Below, in pieces: positions 16,486 to 27,423 of a DNA stretch of 64,000 nt. Below the pieces are notes generated by a model, which searched no databases, was not told the origin of the DNA, and worked only from the letters and a program-made list of their open reading frames with translations. Position 1 is the first letter of the stretch, and each line of letters starts with the position of its first letter. Origin of the DNA: Verrucomicrobiia bacterium (lineage in GTDB: Bacteria; Verrucomicrobiota; Verrucomicrobiia; Verrucomicrobiales; Akkermansiaceae); assembly GCA_030430455.1 (NCBI GenBank), contig JAUIJB010000005.1:1-64000 (forward strand), in the 5' to 3' direction. A program made the translations under genes and the position numbers.

Positions 16486-19281
16486 TCAGACGGAGAAGGC
16501 CTTCTCGATCAGGGCCTTCTGTTCACGATAGTGCATCGCCTTCGAACCGGCGGCCGGGCTGGACGCGCGGCCTCGGCCGGCGTAGCGGATGCGGCAGTCG
16601 AGCGACTTCTCGATGCGCGGGCCGATGTAGGACCAGGCGCCCATGTTGAGGGGCTCCTCCTGGCACCAGACGAACTTCGACGCCGCCGGGTACTGCCCGA
16701 CCAGCGCCTCGAGCATCTCGTTGTGGAAGGGGTAGAGCTGCTCGATCCGGATGATCGCGGTGTTGCGGATCTCCTGCTCGAGACGGTAGCCGGCGAGGTC
16801 GTAGTAGACCTTGCCGGAGCAGAGGATGATCCGCTCGACCCGCGACAGGTCCTCGAAGCCCATCGGGTCGGGCAGGACCTCCTGGAAGCAGGAGCCCTCG
16901 AGGAGCTCGTCGACCCGGGACACCGCCTCGGGCCGCGTCAGCAGGCTCTTCGGCGTCATCAGGATCATCGGCTTGCGGATCTCGCGCCGCTTCTGCCGCC
17001 GCAGGGCGTGGAAATACTGCGCCGGCGTGGTGAAGTTGCCGACGATCATGTTCTTCTCGGCGCACAGCTGGAGGAAGCGCTCGAGGCGGGCGCTGGAGTG
17101 CTCGGGACCCATGCCCTCGTAGCCGTGGGGCAGCAGGAGCACGATGTCGGACGGCGTCTGCCACTTCGACTCGGCCGAGGAGATGAACTGGTCGATGATC
17201 ACCTGCGCACCGTTCGAGAAGTCGCCGAACTGCGCCTCCCACATCGTCAGCATGCTCGGTGCGCCGAGCGAGTAGCCGTAGTCGAAACCCAGCACCGCGA
17301 ACTCGGAGAGCAGCGAGTTGTAGACGCAGAACTTCGCCTGCTCCCCGCCGAGGTTCTGCAGCGGGATGTAGCGCTCGCGGCTTTCCGAGTCGTAGAACAC
17401 CGCGTGGCGCTGGGAAAAGGTGCCGCGGCGGCAGTCCTGGCCGGAAAGGCGCACCGGGTTGCCCTCGAGCAGCAGCGAGCCCCAGGCCAGCGACTCGGCG
17501 AAGGCCCAGTCGATCGGCCCGCCGGTCTCGAGCGCCTCGATGCGCCGCGGGACGAAGCGCTTGGCCAGCGTCGGGTGCAGGTGGAAGCCGTCGGGAACGG
17601 CCGTCAGCACCCGGCCGACGTGCTCGATGGTCTCGCGCGGGACGCCGGTCGGGACCGGCCCGTGCGTGTAGGTCTCCTGGGCCACCGCGGTCGAGCCGCT
17701 GAAGACGGTGCGGTCACCGGCCTTCTCGAGCTCGAGCATCTTCTTGTGGCCCTCCTCGAGGCGGTTCCAGATGGTCTTCTCGACCTCGTCGGCCTCCTCG
17801 GCGCTGAGCGACCCGGACTTGACGAGGCGCTTCTTGTAGAGCTGCCCGACGGTGTCGCGGCCGCGGATCTTGCGGTAGATGTGCGGCTGGGTGAAGGCGG
17901 CCTGGTCGGTCTCGTTGTGGCCCTGCCTGCGGTAGCAGTACATGTCGATGACGATGTCCCGGCCGAAGCGCTGGCGGAACTCGAGGGCGAACTGGGCGGC
18001 CCAGTAGAGCTCCATCGGCTCCTCGCCGTTGACGTGCAGGATGGGCGCCTCGATCATCTTCGCCACGTCGGTCGCGTAGTCCGAGGAGCGCGCGTCGGCC
18101 GGCATCGTGGTGAAGCCGATCTGGTTGTTGATGATCAGGTGGATCGTGCCGCCGGTGCGGTAGCCGGGCAGCTGCGAGAGGTTGAGCACCTCCGCCACGG
18201 AACCCTGGCCGGCGAAGGCGGCATCGCCGTGGAGCAGGATCGGCAGCACGCGCTTGCGGTCGGTCGTGGCGCCGTCGTCGCCGAGGATCCGCTGGCGCGC
18301 CCGGGCCTTGCCCTCGACCACCGGGTTGACGGCCTCGAGGTGGCTCGGATTCGCCGCCAGGCTGACGCGCACCTCGCCGTCGGGCAGCTTGCGCACGCTC
18401 TCGTAGCCGAGGTGGTACTTCACGTCGCCGTCGCCGGCGACGAGGTCGGGGACGTAGTTCGGGGTGAACTCGTAGAGGATCGTGTGGAGCGACTTGGCGA
18501 CGAAGTTGGCGAGAACGTTGAGGCGTCCGCGGTGGGCCATGCCCATCTCGATCTCGAGCACCTCGCTCGCCGGGCAGCGCTCGAGGATCGCGTTGAGCAC
18601 CACCATGGCGCCCTCGCCGCCCTCCAGCGAGAAGCGCTTCTCGCCGAGGAACTTCTTGCCGAGGAAGCTCTCGAAGCACTCCGACTCGAGCAGCCAGGTC
18701 AGGGCGCGTTTCTGGCGCTCGACCGGGTCGGCCTCGCGCAGCGCGTGGCGCTCGATGTTCTCGCGCACCCAGTGACGGACCGTCGTGTTGTGGATGTGCA
18801 TGAACTCGAAGCCGATCGGTCCCGAGTAGGTCGCCTCGAGGGCCTTGACCAACTCGCCGAGCTTCATCTTCGAGCGATTGCGGAAGAAGGGGGTCGAGAC
18901 CTCGCGCTCGAGGTCCGAGGTCTTGATGCCGAACTGCTCCAGCGCCAGCCGCGGGTTGCGCTCCGGCTCGCCGATCGGGTTGATGTTGGCCTGGGTGTGG
19001 CCGAGCGTCCGGTAGTTGTAGACCAGGCTGGTGACCTTGCCGTAGAGCGCGAGGTCGCCGCCGGGCATGATGTCGGCCGCCCCGGCGTCGGCGGTGACAC
19101 CCGCCGCGGAATCACTGGCGGCGGCCTCGCCGCCGACTTCCTCGAGCTGCGAGGCGCCGAGCTCGAAACCGTCGAAGAATGCCGACCAAGTCGCCTCGAC
19201 CGAGCTGGGGTCCTCTTTCCAGAGGGCGTATTTTTCCTCCAGCAGGTCCGCGTTGAGGCGAGCGGAAACCGATGAATTCAT
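16486..19281 (-). CDS. sucA: 2-oxoglutarate dehydrogenase E1 component
   Basis: A 931-residue thiamine-diphosphate enzyme, normal length for SucA. It decarboxylates 2-oxoglutarate and passes the succinyl unit to the lipoyl arm of SucB. The N-terminus has the family pattern (LLEEKYALWKEDPSSVEATW), followed by GHTQANINPIGEP, the active-site region GMAHRGRLNVLANFV, the cofactor part GDAAFAGQGSVAEVLNLSQL, and the pyrimidine-domain FGDFSNGAQVIIDQFISSAE. The C-terminus ends with HYREQKALIEKAFSV. The ATG is at 19281 with a 289-base spacer upstream towards the divergent ABC ATPase gene. Confidence 0.97.
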   Translation of the reverse strand: MNSSVSARLNADLLEEKYALWKEDPSSVEATWSAFFDGFELGASQLEEVGGEAAASDSAAGVTADAGAADIMPGGDLALYGKVTSLVYNYRTLGHTQANINPIGEPERNPRLALEQFGIKTSDLEREVSTPFFRNRSKMKLGELVKALEATYSGPIGFEFMHIHNTTVRHWVRENIERHALREADPVERQKRALTWLLESECFESFLGKKFLGEKRFSLEGGEGAMVVLNAILERCPASEVLEIEMGMAHRGRLNVLANFVAKSLHTILYEFTPNYVPDLVAGDGDVKYHLGYESVRKLPDGEVRVSLAANPSHLEAVNPVVEGKARARQRILGDDGATTDRKRVLPILLHGDAAFAGQGSVAEVLNLSQLPGYRTGGTIHLIINNQIGFTTMPADARSSDYATDVAKMIEAPILHVNGEEPMELYWAAQFALEFRQRFGRDIVIDMYCYRRQGHNETDQAAFTQPHIYRKIRGRDTVGQLYKKRLVKSGSLSAEEADEVEKTIWNRLEEGHKKMLELEKAGDRTVFSGSTAVAQETYTHGPVPTGVPRETIEHVGRVLTAVPDGFHLHPTLAKRFVPRRIEALETGGPIDWAFAESLAWGSLLLEGNPVRLSGQDCRRGTFSQRHAVFYDSESRERYIPLQNLGGEQAKFCVYNSLLSEFAVLGFDYGYSLGAPSMLTMWEAQFGDFSNGAQVIIDQFISSAESKWQTPSDIVLLLPHGYEGMGPEHSSARLERFLQLCAEKNMIVGNFTTPAQYFHALRRQKRREIRKPMILMTPKSLLTRPEAVSRVDELLEGSCFQEVLPDPMGFEDLSRVERIILCSGKVYYDLAGYRLEQEIRNTAIIRIEQLYPFHNEMLEALVGQYPAASKFVWCQEEPLNMGAWSYIGPRIEKSLDCRIRYAGRGRASSPAAGSKAMHYREQKALIEKAFSV

Positions 19282-19500
19282 GGACAGGTGATCCGGTTGA
19301 AGAATGCGTCCGGACGGAAATTACCACTTGGCCGGCAACGCGTAGCGTCTAGGTAAGGGGCAGGCCCGAAACCGTCAACCGTGCATGGGGGCTTTTTCGG
19401 CTTCAAAAGCGGCCGGCGAGCACCGCACCGCCCTCCTCCACCAGCGACCCGCCCGGACGACATCCGCCACCCGAACCGCGACCCCTTCCCACTCTCCCGC

Positions 19501-19567
19501 ACCCGACCCTCCCGCCCTCCCGCACCCGACCCTCCCGCCCTCCCGCACCCGACCCTCCCGCCCTCCC
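19501..19567 (+). repeat. 23-bp tandem repeat abutting a start codon
   Basis: Three direct units of 23 bases, each ACCCGACCCTCCCGCCCTCC plus CGC, run from 19501 to 19567; the third is cut to 21 bases. Units are identical. The ATG of the ABC ATPase gene follows three bases later, so the repeat fills the place of the ribosome-binding site. Confidence 0.9.
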
Positions 19568-19570
19568 ATC

Positions 19571-20509
19571 ATGCCCATGATCCAAGTCCGCGACCTGACC
19601 AAGCGATTCGCCCGCCACACCGCGGTCGAGGGCGTGAACTTCGAGGTGGGCAAGGGCGAGATCGTCGGTTTCCTGGGGCCCAACGGGGCGGGCAAGACGA
19701 CCACCCTGCGGATGCTCACCGGCTACCTGCCGCCGACCTCGGGGTCCGCCGAGGTGGCCGGCTTCGACATGTTCCGCAACTCGATCGGCGCCCGCCGCCA
19801 GATCGGCTACATGCCGGAGAACGTCCCGCTCTACCACGACATGCGGGTCCGCGAGTTCCTCAAGTTCCGCGCCCGCCTCAAGGGCCTGTCGAACCGCGAC
19901 GCGCGGACCCGCGTCAACGACGTCATCGAGACCTGCTCGCTCGGCAGCGTGCGGCGCAAGATGATCAAGGTCCTCTCGAAGGGCTACCGCCAGCGGGTCG
20001 GCCTCGCCGACGCCCTGGTCCACTCGCCCGAGCTGCTCATCCTCGACGAGCCGACCAACGGCCTCGACCCCAACCAGATCCGCCAGATCCGCGAGCTGAT
20101 CAAGCGTCTCGGCGAGACCCACACGATCCTCCTTTCCACCCACATCCTCAGCGAGGTCGAGATGACCTGCGGGCGGGTGATCATCATCGACGGCGGCCGC
20201 ATCAAGGCCCAGGACTCGCCGAAGAACCTGGTCACCAACATGCGCACCGCCGGCAAGGTCCTCGTCGAGATCGCCGGCGACGCCGCGGTGGTCGGCGCGG
20301 CCCTGTCGCGGCTCGACCACGTCAAGCGCGTCACCCACCGCGAGGCCGGCGGAAACTGGGTCGCCTACGAGGTGCTGGTCGAGTCCGGCACCGACGCCCG
20401 CGAGCGGATCCACGAGCTCGCCGCCCAGTACGGCTGGCCGCTGCGCAGCCTGCTGCGCCGAAGCGCCACCCTCGAGGACGTCTTCGTCGAGCTGACGCGG
20501 CGGGACTGA
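19571..20509 (+). CDS. ABC transporter ATP-binding protein (GldA/NatA type)
   Basis: A 312-residue ATPase subunit. It shows Walker A GPNGAGKTTTLRML (about residue 40), the Q-loop region IGYMPENVPLYHDM, signature LSKGYRQRVGLADAL, Walker B LLILDEPTNGLDPNQ and the H-loop in LLSTHILSEVE. The C-terminal 90 residues match the extension found in GldA-like and drug/sodium exporters (about DAAVVGAALSRL onwards). The start used, ATG 19571, has no Shine-Dalgarno sequence because the 23-bp repeat occupies that place; ATG 19577 is an alternative. No permease gene follows, since the next gene is convergent, so its partner must be elsewhere or is missing. Confidence 0.9.
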   Translation: MPMIQVRDLTKRFARHTAVEGVNFEVGKGEIVGFLGPNGAGKTTTLRMLTGYLPPTSGSAEVAGFDMFRNSIGARRQIGYMPENVPLYHDMRVREFLKFRARLKGLSNRDARTRVNDVIETCSLGSVRRKMIKVLSKGYRQRVGLADALVHSPELLILDEPTNGLDPNQIRQIRELIKRLGETHTILLSTHILSEVEMTCGRVIIIDGGRIKAQDSPKNLVTNMRTAGKVLVEIAGDAAVVGAALSRLDHVKRVTHREAGGNWVAYEVLVESGTDARERIHELAAQYGWPLRSLLRRSATLEDVFVELTRRD

Positions 20510-20568
20510 GGCGCCTGCGGCGCCGCCACCAGTCACTGGTCACTCGTCACTACCTCCACCCCAGACGC

Positions 20569-21930
20569 CTACCGCGCGTTCAGGTTGGAGATCGTCTGGA
20601 AGATCGCGTTGATCATCAGGTAGGCCATCGTGCCGATCATCAGGGCCATGATGATCAGGATGGTCGGCATGATCAGCGCCATGATCCGGTCGAGGTTCTT
20701 CTGCAGCTCCTTGTCGAAGCGCTCCGCCGCGCGGCGCAGCGAGAGGTCGATCTTGCCGGTCTGCTCGCCGACCGAGACCATGTCGACCAGCAGGTCGGGG
20801 AAACTGTCGGTGCGGATCATCGCCTTCGACAGCGAGCGGCCGTCGCCGACCTGCTCGATGACGTCGTCCAGCGAACTCCTCAGCGAGAGGTTCTGGGTGG
20901 CGTCGCGCGACAACTCGAGCGCGCGCAGCAGCGGCAACCCGTTGCCGACGAGGTTGGCCATCGTCTCGAGGAATTGGACGTAGAAGCGGCTGGCGATGAC
21001 CGGCCCGAGCAGGGGCAGCTTGAGCTTGACCCGGTCCCAGGTCGGCCGGTTGACCTCGTTGTCCTTCCAGGCCTTGAAGAACAGCCCGCCGGCGATCAAC
21101 AGGATCACGTAGACGTACCAGAACACCTTGAGGTGGTCGGCGACGACCACCAGCAGCTTGACCGGCAGCGGCAGCCTGCCGCCGGGGGCGCCCTCGATGA
21201 GGATGGTCAGCTGGGGGATCAGGATCGTGACGAACACGATCGACACCCCGATCCCGGCGAGCACCAGGAAGGCGGGGTAGATCATGGCCAGGATCAGGCG
21301 GCCCTGCAGCTCGGCCAGGGTCTTGAGGTAGTGCGCCTGGCGCTTGAGGATGGTGTCGAGCGCGCCGGAGGCCTCGCCCGCCGCCGCCAGCGAGCAGTAG
21401 AGCGGGCCGAAGCTCGGACTGACCCGCTTGAGCGCGGTGGAGAAGTTGGTGCCGTCGCGGACCTGGTGGCGGATCCTCTCGGAAACGTCCTTGAGGGTGC
21501 CGAGCTCCTGGCGGTTCTCCATCGACTTCAGCGCCGGCTCGAGCTGGAGGCCGGCGCCGAGCATGTCGGAGAGTTCCTCGGTGAAGAGCACGACCTCGGC
21601 GCGCTTCAGCTTGAGCGGTCCCTCGGGAACCGCATCCTTGCCGCCGTCGCCGCTGCCGGATTTGCCATTCCGGCCCGCCTTCGCGTCGGGCCGCGGCGGC
21701 TCGGACTTCGAATCCCTGCCGCGCCGGGGGGCTTCACGCCGCGCCCCGTCCTTGCCACCGGCCGGCTTCTTCGAGCGGCCGCCGACCACCGAGGCACCCT
21801 GCTTGAGGCTCACGGGCTGGAGGCCGCGGCGGTCGAGCAGGCGCAGCGCCTCGCCGCGGTCACCCGCGTCGACCTGTCCCGTCTGCACCCCGCCCGATCG
21901 GCTCAGGGCCTTGTATTCAAATACCGGCAT
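20569..21930 (-). CDS. pilC: Type II secretion/type IV pilus inner-membrane platform protein (GspF/PilC family)
   Basis: A 453-residue polytopic protein. It begins with PVFEYKALSRSGGVQTGQVD, the usual start of PilC/GspF, followed by a charged low-complexity insert rich in Lys, Arg and Gly (about 55-105) that is not usual. Two repeats of the T2SF domain follow: the first with ELSDMLGAGLQLEPALKSM and the second with FLETMANLVGNGLPLLRAL. Each has hydrophobic segments near its end, the last being IMALIMPTILIIMALMIGTM. It anchors the assembly ATPase at the inner membrane. The gene lies 10 bases after pilB, with the same orientation. Confidence 0.92.
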   Translation of the reverse strand: MPVFEYKALSRSGGVQTGQVDAGDRGEALRLLDRRGLQPVSLKQGASVVGGRSKKPAGGKDGARREAPRRGRDSKSEPPRPDAKAGRNGKSGSGDGGKDAVPEGPLKLKRAEVVLFTEELSDMLGAGLQLEPALKSMENRQELGTLKDVSERIRHQVRDGTNFSTALKRVSPSFGPLYCSLAAAGEASGALDTILKRQAHYLKTLAELQGRLILAMIYPAFLVLAGIGVSIVFVTILIPQLTILIEGAPGGRLPLPVKLLVVVADHLKVFWYVYVILLIAGGLFFKAWKDNEVNRPTWDRVKLKLPLLGPVIASRFYVQFLETMANLVGNGLPLLRALELSRDATQNLSLRSSLDDVIEQVGDGRSLSKAMIRTDSFPDLLVDMVSVGEQTGKIDLSLRRAAERFDKELQKNLDRIMALIMPTILIIMALMIGTMAYLMINAIFQTISNLNAR

Positions 21931-21940
21931 GGTCGCTCAA

Positions 21941-23665
<1,725 letters not shown>

Positions 23666-23953
23666 TCGGCTGGCCGTGTTGTTCCGTAAAACCGTCGTTC
23701 ACGCAATCTTGTCTCTGGAAATCCCCGCGAAGACGGAGATTTTCCCAGAGCAGGCCGGAGCGGAACCCAAAGGCCCTCGCAATCCGCCCGAAATAATTGC
23801 TTAATATTTCCTAAATAACACCCAAGTGCAGACCCAATACCCGATTTTCGCTCCGCCCATTTCACCGAAACCTCGTCTTTTCTTGTTTTCTGTCATTTTT
23901 CGAATTGTCATTTTCCAATTTCGACGTCATTTCCCCGCCGAACCTCAATTTTC
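23666..23953. promoter_or_regulatory. AT-rich divergent spacer between pilB and ilvB
   Basis: This spacer is clearly less GC-rich than the flanking genes, especially from 23795 to 23950 (TTGCTTAATATTTCCTAAAT, then many T-runs). It must hold the promoters of pilB (minus) and ilvB (plus). I could not fix -35/-10 boxes with confidence. No open reading frame in it looks coding, and no leader peptide rich in Ile/Val/Leu was seen before ilvB. Confidence 0.4.
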
Positions 23954-25681
23954 ATGAGCAACGACCAGCTTGATGGCGCGCAGGCGCTGATTCGCACCCT
24001 CGATGACCTCGGCATCGAGTACATCTTCGGTTACTCGGGTGGCGCGGCGATTCCGATCTTCGATGCACTCGAGACGGTGCCGACCAAGATGAAGTTCATC
24101 CTCGTCCGCCACGAGCAGGGTGCGGTGCACATGGCCGACGGCTACGCCCGCGCCACCGGCAAGCCGGCCGCGGTGCTGGTGACCTCGGGTCCCGGCGCCG
24201 GCAACACGGTGACCGGCTTGATGACCGCGATGATGGACTCGGTGCCGATGATCGTGCTCAGCGGCCAGCAGGTGACCTGGATGCTCGGCAAGGACGCCTT
24301 CCAGGAGGCCGACATCTTCGGCATCACCATCCCGGTGGTGAAGCACAACTACCTGGTCAAGGAGACCGACGCGCTGCCGCGGATCGCCCGCGAGGCCTAC
24401 CACATCGCCACCACCGGCCGCCCGGGCCCGGTGCTGATCGACATTCCCAAGAACATCTCGCAGGCGCCCTTCAACGGCGACATGAACCCGCCGATCGAAC
24501 TTCCCGGTTATCATCCCGAGGAGTCGCTCAAGATCGACGCCGAGGCGATCGCCCAGGCCGCCACCCTGGTGCGCGCCGCCGAGCGTCCGGTGATCCTCGC
24601 CGGCCAGGGCGCGATGATTGCCCGCGCCGACAAGGAGCTGCGCCAGCTCGCCGAGACGCTCGGCGCCCCGGTCACCACCACCCTGCTCGGCAAGGGCGTG
24701 TTCCCCGAGACCCACGACCTCTCGCTGGGCATGCTCGGCATGCACGGCACCGCCTACGCCAACAAGGCGATGGTCGAGTGCGACCTGCTGATCAACGTCG
24801 GCTCGCGCTTCGACGACCGCATCATCGGCCAGCCGGACAAGTTCTGCGCCTCGGCCAAGGTGATCCACATCGACATCGACCCCGCCGAGATGGACAAGAT
24901 GATCCGCCCCGACGTGCAGGTCATCGGCGATGCCCGCGCGGCCCTCACCGAGCTCAACAAGCACGTCGGCCAGCTTGAGACCGCGGCCTGGCAGGCCCGC
25001 CTTGACGGCTACAAGAAGAAGTTCCCGCTGAGCTACCGCAAGCAGGGCGGACTGCGCATGCAGCAGGTCATCGACGAGCTTTACCAGCTCACCGAGGGCA
25101 AGGCGATCGTGTCGACCGACGTCGGCCAGCACCAGATGTGGGCGGCGCAGTTCTACCGCAACGACGAGTCCTTCCACTGGCTCTCGTCGGGCGGCGCCGG
25201 CACGATGGGCTTCGGCTTCCCGGCGGCCATCGGCGCCCAGCTCGCCCACCCGGACAAGATGGTGATCTCGATCTCCGGCGACGGCGGCTTCCAGATGACC
25301 CTCTTCGAGCTGGCCACCGCGCAGATCCACAAGCTGCCGATCAAGATCGTGGTGCTGAACAACCACTACCTCGGCATGGTCCGCCAGTGGCAGGAGCTGT
25401 TCTTCGAGAACCGCGAGTCGGGGGTGGACCTGCTCGGCAACCCGGACTTCGGCAAGCTGGCCGCGGCCTACGACATCCCCTCGGTCAACATCAAGCGTCC
25501 CGCCGACGTCACCCGCATGCTCAAGAAGGCGCTCGACTACAACGACGGCCCGATCCTGATCCACGCCGAGTGCGTCAAGACCGACAACGTCTTCCCGATG
25601 ATCCCCGCGGGCGCCGCCCTCGAGGACATGCTGACCGAACCGCCCAAGACCAAGATGGCCAAGCCCACCGGGTCAACCTGA
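23954..25681 (+). CDS. ilvB: Acetolactate (acetohydroxyacid) synthase large subunit
   Basis: A 575-residue thiamine-diphosphate enzyme, first common step of valine, leucine and isoleucine synthesis. The N-terminal Pyr domain carries the catalytic glutamate in [19 protein letters not shown] and [13 protein letters not shown]. The middle FAD-binding-type domain (about 190-335) follows. The C-terminal PP domain has [14 protein letters not shown] and the cofactor motif [14 protein letters not shown] ending VVLNN. It ends ...[10 protein letters not shown]. It is followed by ilvN with a 110-base spacer holding an inverted-repeat cluster. The ATG at 23954 has no evident Shine-Dalgarno. Confidence 0.97.
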   Translation: MSNDQLDGAQALIRTLDDLGIEYIFGYSGGAAIPIFDALETVPTKMKFILVRHEQGAVHMADGYARATGKPAAVLVTSGPGAGNTVTGLMTAMMDSVPMIVLSGQQVTWMLGKDAFQEADIFGITIPVVKHNYLVKETDALPRIAREAYHIATTGRPGPVLIDIPKNISQAPFNGDMNPPIELPGYHPEESLKIDAEAIAQAATLVRAAERPVILAGQGAMIARADKELRQLAETLGAPVTTTLLGKGVFPETHDLSLGMLGMHGTAYANKAMVECDLLINVGSRFDDRIIGQPDKFCASAKVIHIDIDPAEMDKMIRPDVQVIGDARAALTELNKHVGQLETAAWQARLDGYKKKFPLSYRKQGGLRMQQVIDELYQLTEGKAIVSTDVGQHQMWAAQFYRNDESFHWLSSGGAGTMGFGFPAAIGAQLAHPDKMVISISGDGGFQMTLFELATAQIHKLPIKIVVLNNHYLGMVRQWQELFFENRESGVDLLGNPDFGKLAAAYDIPSVNIKRPADVTRMLKKALDYNDGPILIHAECVKTDNVFPMIPAGAALEDMLTEPPKTKMAKPTGST

Positions 25682-25690
25682 GCGGTTAAG

Positions 25691-25785
25691 GCCAAATGCC
25701 AAAGTTCCAATGCCAAATGGAAGACTCCATGGTTCGGCATCTGGGAATCGGCATTTGGCATTCTGACTTTGGCATTTGGCATTTG
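25691..25785 (+). repeat. TTTGGCAT inverted-repeat cluster between ilvB and ilvN
   Basis: The left arm (25691-25721) has two copies of ATGCCAAA and the right arm (25748-25785) has three of TTTGGCA in the opposite orientation. They can form a stem with CCAAATGCCAAAG against CTTTGGCATTTGG. The cluster fills almost the whole 109-base gap between the two genes. It could be a palindromic repeat element inserted in the operon or a structure that controls the ilvN mRNA; the sequence alone does not decide. Confidence 0.7.
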
Positions 25786-25790
25786 AATCC

Positions 25791-26330
25791 ATGAGCTCCA
25801 TCACCACCACCGACACTCCCGTGACCGAGAAAGCAGGCCGCGGCGCCACCCACACCCTCTCGATCCTGGTCAACAACCAGCCCGGGGTCCTGATGCGGAT
25901 CTGCCAGGTCTTCTCGCGGCGCGGCTTCAACATCGACTCGCTGGTCGTTTCCGAGGGCCGCAGCGGCGACTTCTCGCGGATGACCATCGGCATCTCCGGC
26001 GACCCCAGCGGCCTCGAGCAGATCATCAAGCAGGTCAACAAGCTGATCGACGTGATCCACTGCTTCGAGCACACCTCGGCCGAGTCGGTGACCAAGGAGC
26101 TGATCCTGCTCAAGCTGCGCTGCTCGCCCGAGGAGCGCTCGCAGGCGCTCCAGATCACCGAACATTTCAGCGGCAAGACCGTCGACCTCACCCCGATCTC
26201 GATGATCGTCATGATCGCCGGGGACTCGCGCAAGATCGACTCTGCGGTGGTGATGTTCTCGCAATTCGAGATCGTCGAGACCGTGCGGACGGGCAAGGTG
26301 GTCATGGCGCGGGGCGAGACGCCGACCTGA
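25791..26330 (+). CDS. ilvN: Acetolactate synthase small (regulatory) subunit
   Basis: A 179-residue regulatory subunit that activates the catalytic subunit and binds valine for feedback control. The ACT domain spans about 22-95 (LSILVNNQPGVLMRICQVFS, RRGFNIDSL), and the C-terminal ALS_ss domain about 105-175 ends with FEIVETVRTGKVVMARGE. The ATG at 25791 gives MSSITTTDT; the ORF is open a few codons further up, into the repeat. It forms an operon with ilvB. Confidence 0.96.
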   Translation: MSSITTTDTPVTEKAGRGATHTLSILVNNQPGVLMRICQVFSRRGFNIDSLVVSEGRSGDFSRMTIGISGDPSGLEQIIKQVNKLIDVIHCFEHTSAESVTKELILLKLRCSPEERSQALQITEHFSGKTVDLTPISMIVMIAGDSRKIDSAVVMFSQFEIVETVRTGKVVMARGETPT

Positions 26331-26380
26331 GGCCCAGGCCGGCCTGAAATCGGCAGAAAATCGGCCGGGTTTCGCCAATC

Positions 26381-26395
26381 TGGCCCCGGTCGTGC
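26381..26395 (+). promoter_or_regulatory. Possible sigma-54-like element upstream of the PEP-CTERM gene
   Basis: TGGCCCCGGTCGTGC has the GG and GC dinucleotides with the spacing of -24/-12 promoters, with two mismatches to TGGCAC-N5-TTGC. It lies about 160 bases before the ATG of the PEP-CTERM gene. In proteobacteria some PEP-CTERM genes are controlled by sigma-54; this is only suggestive here. Confidence 0.2.
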
Positions 26396-26553
26396 TTGCA
26401 ATTTGCTGTCCAAGTTGCCTCAGTCGGGGCTCAGGGCGTTGCTCGGCATCGTTACGAAGCCGTCACGCTTTGGTCCTCCGGCGCCTGCGGCTGGTCCGAT
26501 AAGCACCCGCAGCGAAAGCGCACTCCTCCACACAATACCAGACTGACTCCTCC

Positions 26554-27276
26554 ATGAAATCACTCACCCTCCTCGCTTCGGCCTCTGCCAGCCTTGCTCT
26601 CCTTGGTTCCGCCCCGGGCGCCCTGATCATCTCCGAGATTGTCGACGGCAACCGGATTGCCTCCGACGGTTCCGCCGGGGCGAGCCCCGATCCCTTCCTC
26701 ACCTTCGTCGAGATCACCAACACGGGAGCATCGACCGTTGACCTTTCCAACTTCGACATCATCAACTTCAACAACGGCGACTCGACGGCCTCGTTCAGTT
26801 CGACGGCACTGGTCGGTTCCCTCGCCGCGGGCGGAACTTTCTTCTTCGCCTACGAGTCGGATCCGGGTGGCGGCGACACCTCCGCCTTCGAGCGCACCTA
26901 CGGCTTCGCCCCCAATCAGTTCGCCGGCAGCAAGTTCATCAACGGCGACGATGTGATCACGCTTCTCGACACCCCTTACCCGGGTGGCGACGTCGCGCTG
27001 GACACCGGAACCATCGTCGATGTCTTTGGCGTCCTCGGTGTCGATGGGACCGGCCAAGTCTGGGAGTACATGGATACGAGCGCCTCGCGCAATCCGAGCG
27101 TCACCGACGGCACCTCCACCTTCAATCCGTCCGAGTGGACCTTCAACGCGCCCAACTCTCTTGACGGAGGCGGCGCGGCCGAGCACCAGGCCCAGACCAG
27201 CGTGGTCCCCGAGCCCTCGATCGCCCTCCTCGGCGGCCTTGGTCTGCTCGGCCTGATCCGCCGCCGCCGGGCTTGA
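26554..27276 (+). CDS. PEP-CTERM sorting domain protein with lamin-tail domain
   Basis: A 240-residue exported protein. The signal peptide is KSLTLLASASASLALLGSAP. The body has the lamin-tail-like fold: LIISEIVDGNRIA, then VEITNTGASTVDLSNFDIIN, with an FFFAYESD strand, and the pattern of LTD proteins with repeated Asp/Asn-rich strands. The C-terminus has VVPEPSIALLGGLGLLGLI then RRRRA: the VPEP motif, a membrane segment and an Arg cluster. Such tails are recognised by exosortase, which is not encoded in this window. Surface location is expected; function unknown. A terminator hairpin follows at 27313. Confidence 0.92.
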   Translation: MKSLTLLASASASLALLGSAPGALIISEIVDGNRIASDGSAGASPDPFLTFVEITNTGASTVDLSNFDIINFNNGDSTASFSSTALVGSLAAGGTFFFAYESDPGGGDTSAFERTYGFAPNQFAGSKFINGDDVITLLDTPYPGGDVALDTGTIVDVFGVLGVDGTGQVWEYMDTSASRNPSVTDGTSTFNPSEWTFNAPNSLDGGGAAEHQAQTSVVPEPSIALLGGLGLLGLIRRRRA

Positions 27277-27312
27277 TTCGCCAGCTTTCCTCCCCCTCCT
27301 CCCCCAACATTC

Positions 27313-27353
27313 AGGCGCTCGCCGGGTTGATCCCCGGCGGGCGTCCTTTTTTT
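27313..27353 (+). terminator. Rho-independent terminator after the PEP-CTERM gene
   Basis: The stem GGCGCTCGCCGGG pairs with CCCGGCGGGCGTCC, with loop TTGATC in between and followed by a run of seven T. It lies 37 bases after the stop codon of the PEP-CTERM gene. Confidence 0.9.
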
Positions 27354-27423
27354 GCCCGACCAGGACCTTCGGCCCGCGTCGAGACCGATGCAATGACCGC
27401 GGCGGCGGCGACGTAGCCACGGA

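Noticed and set aside
14008..19275. A very long open frame on the plus strand (about 1,755 codons) across the Kelch gene end, sucB and sucA
   Set aside because: It lies antisense to two clear conserved genes. In GC-rich DNA the strand opposite to coding sequence often lacks stop codons, and its amino-acid composition (Arg, Pro, Ala, His) is that of such shadows.
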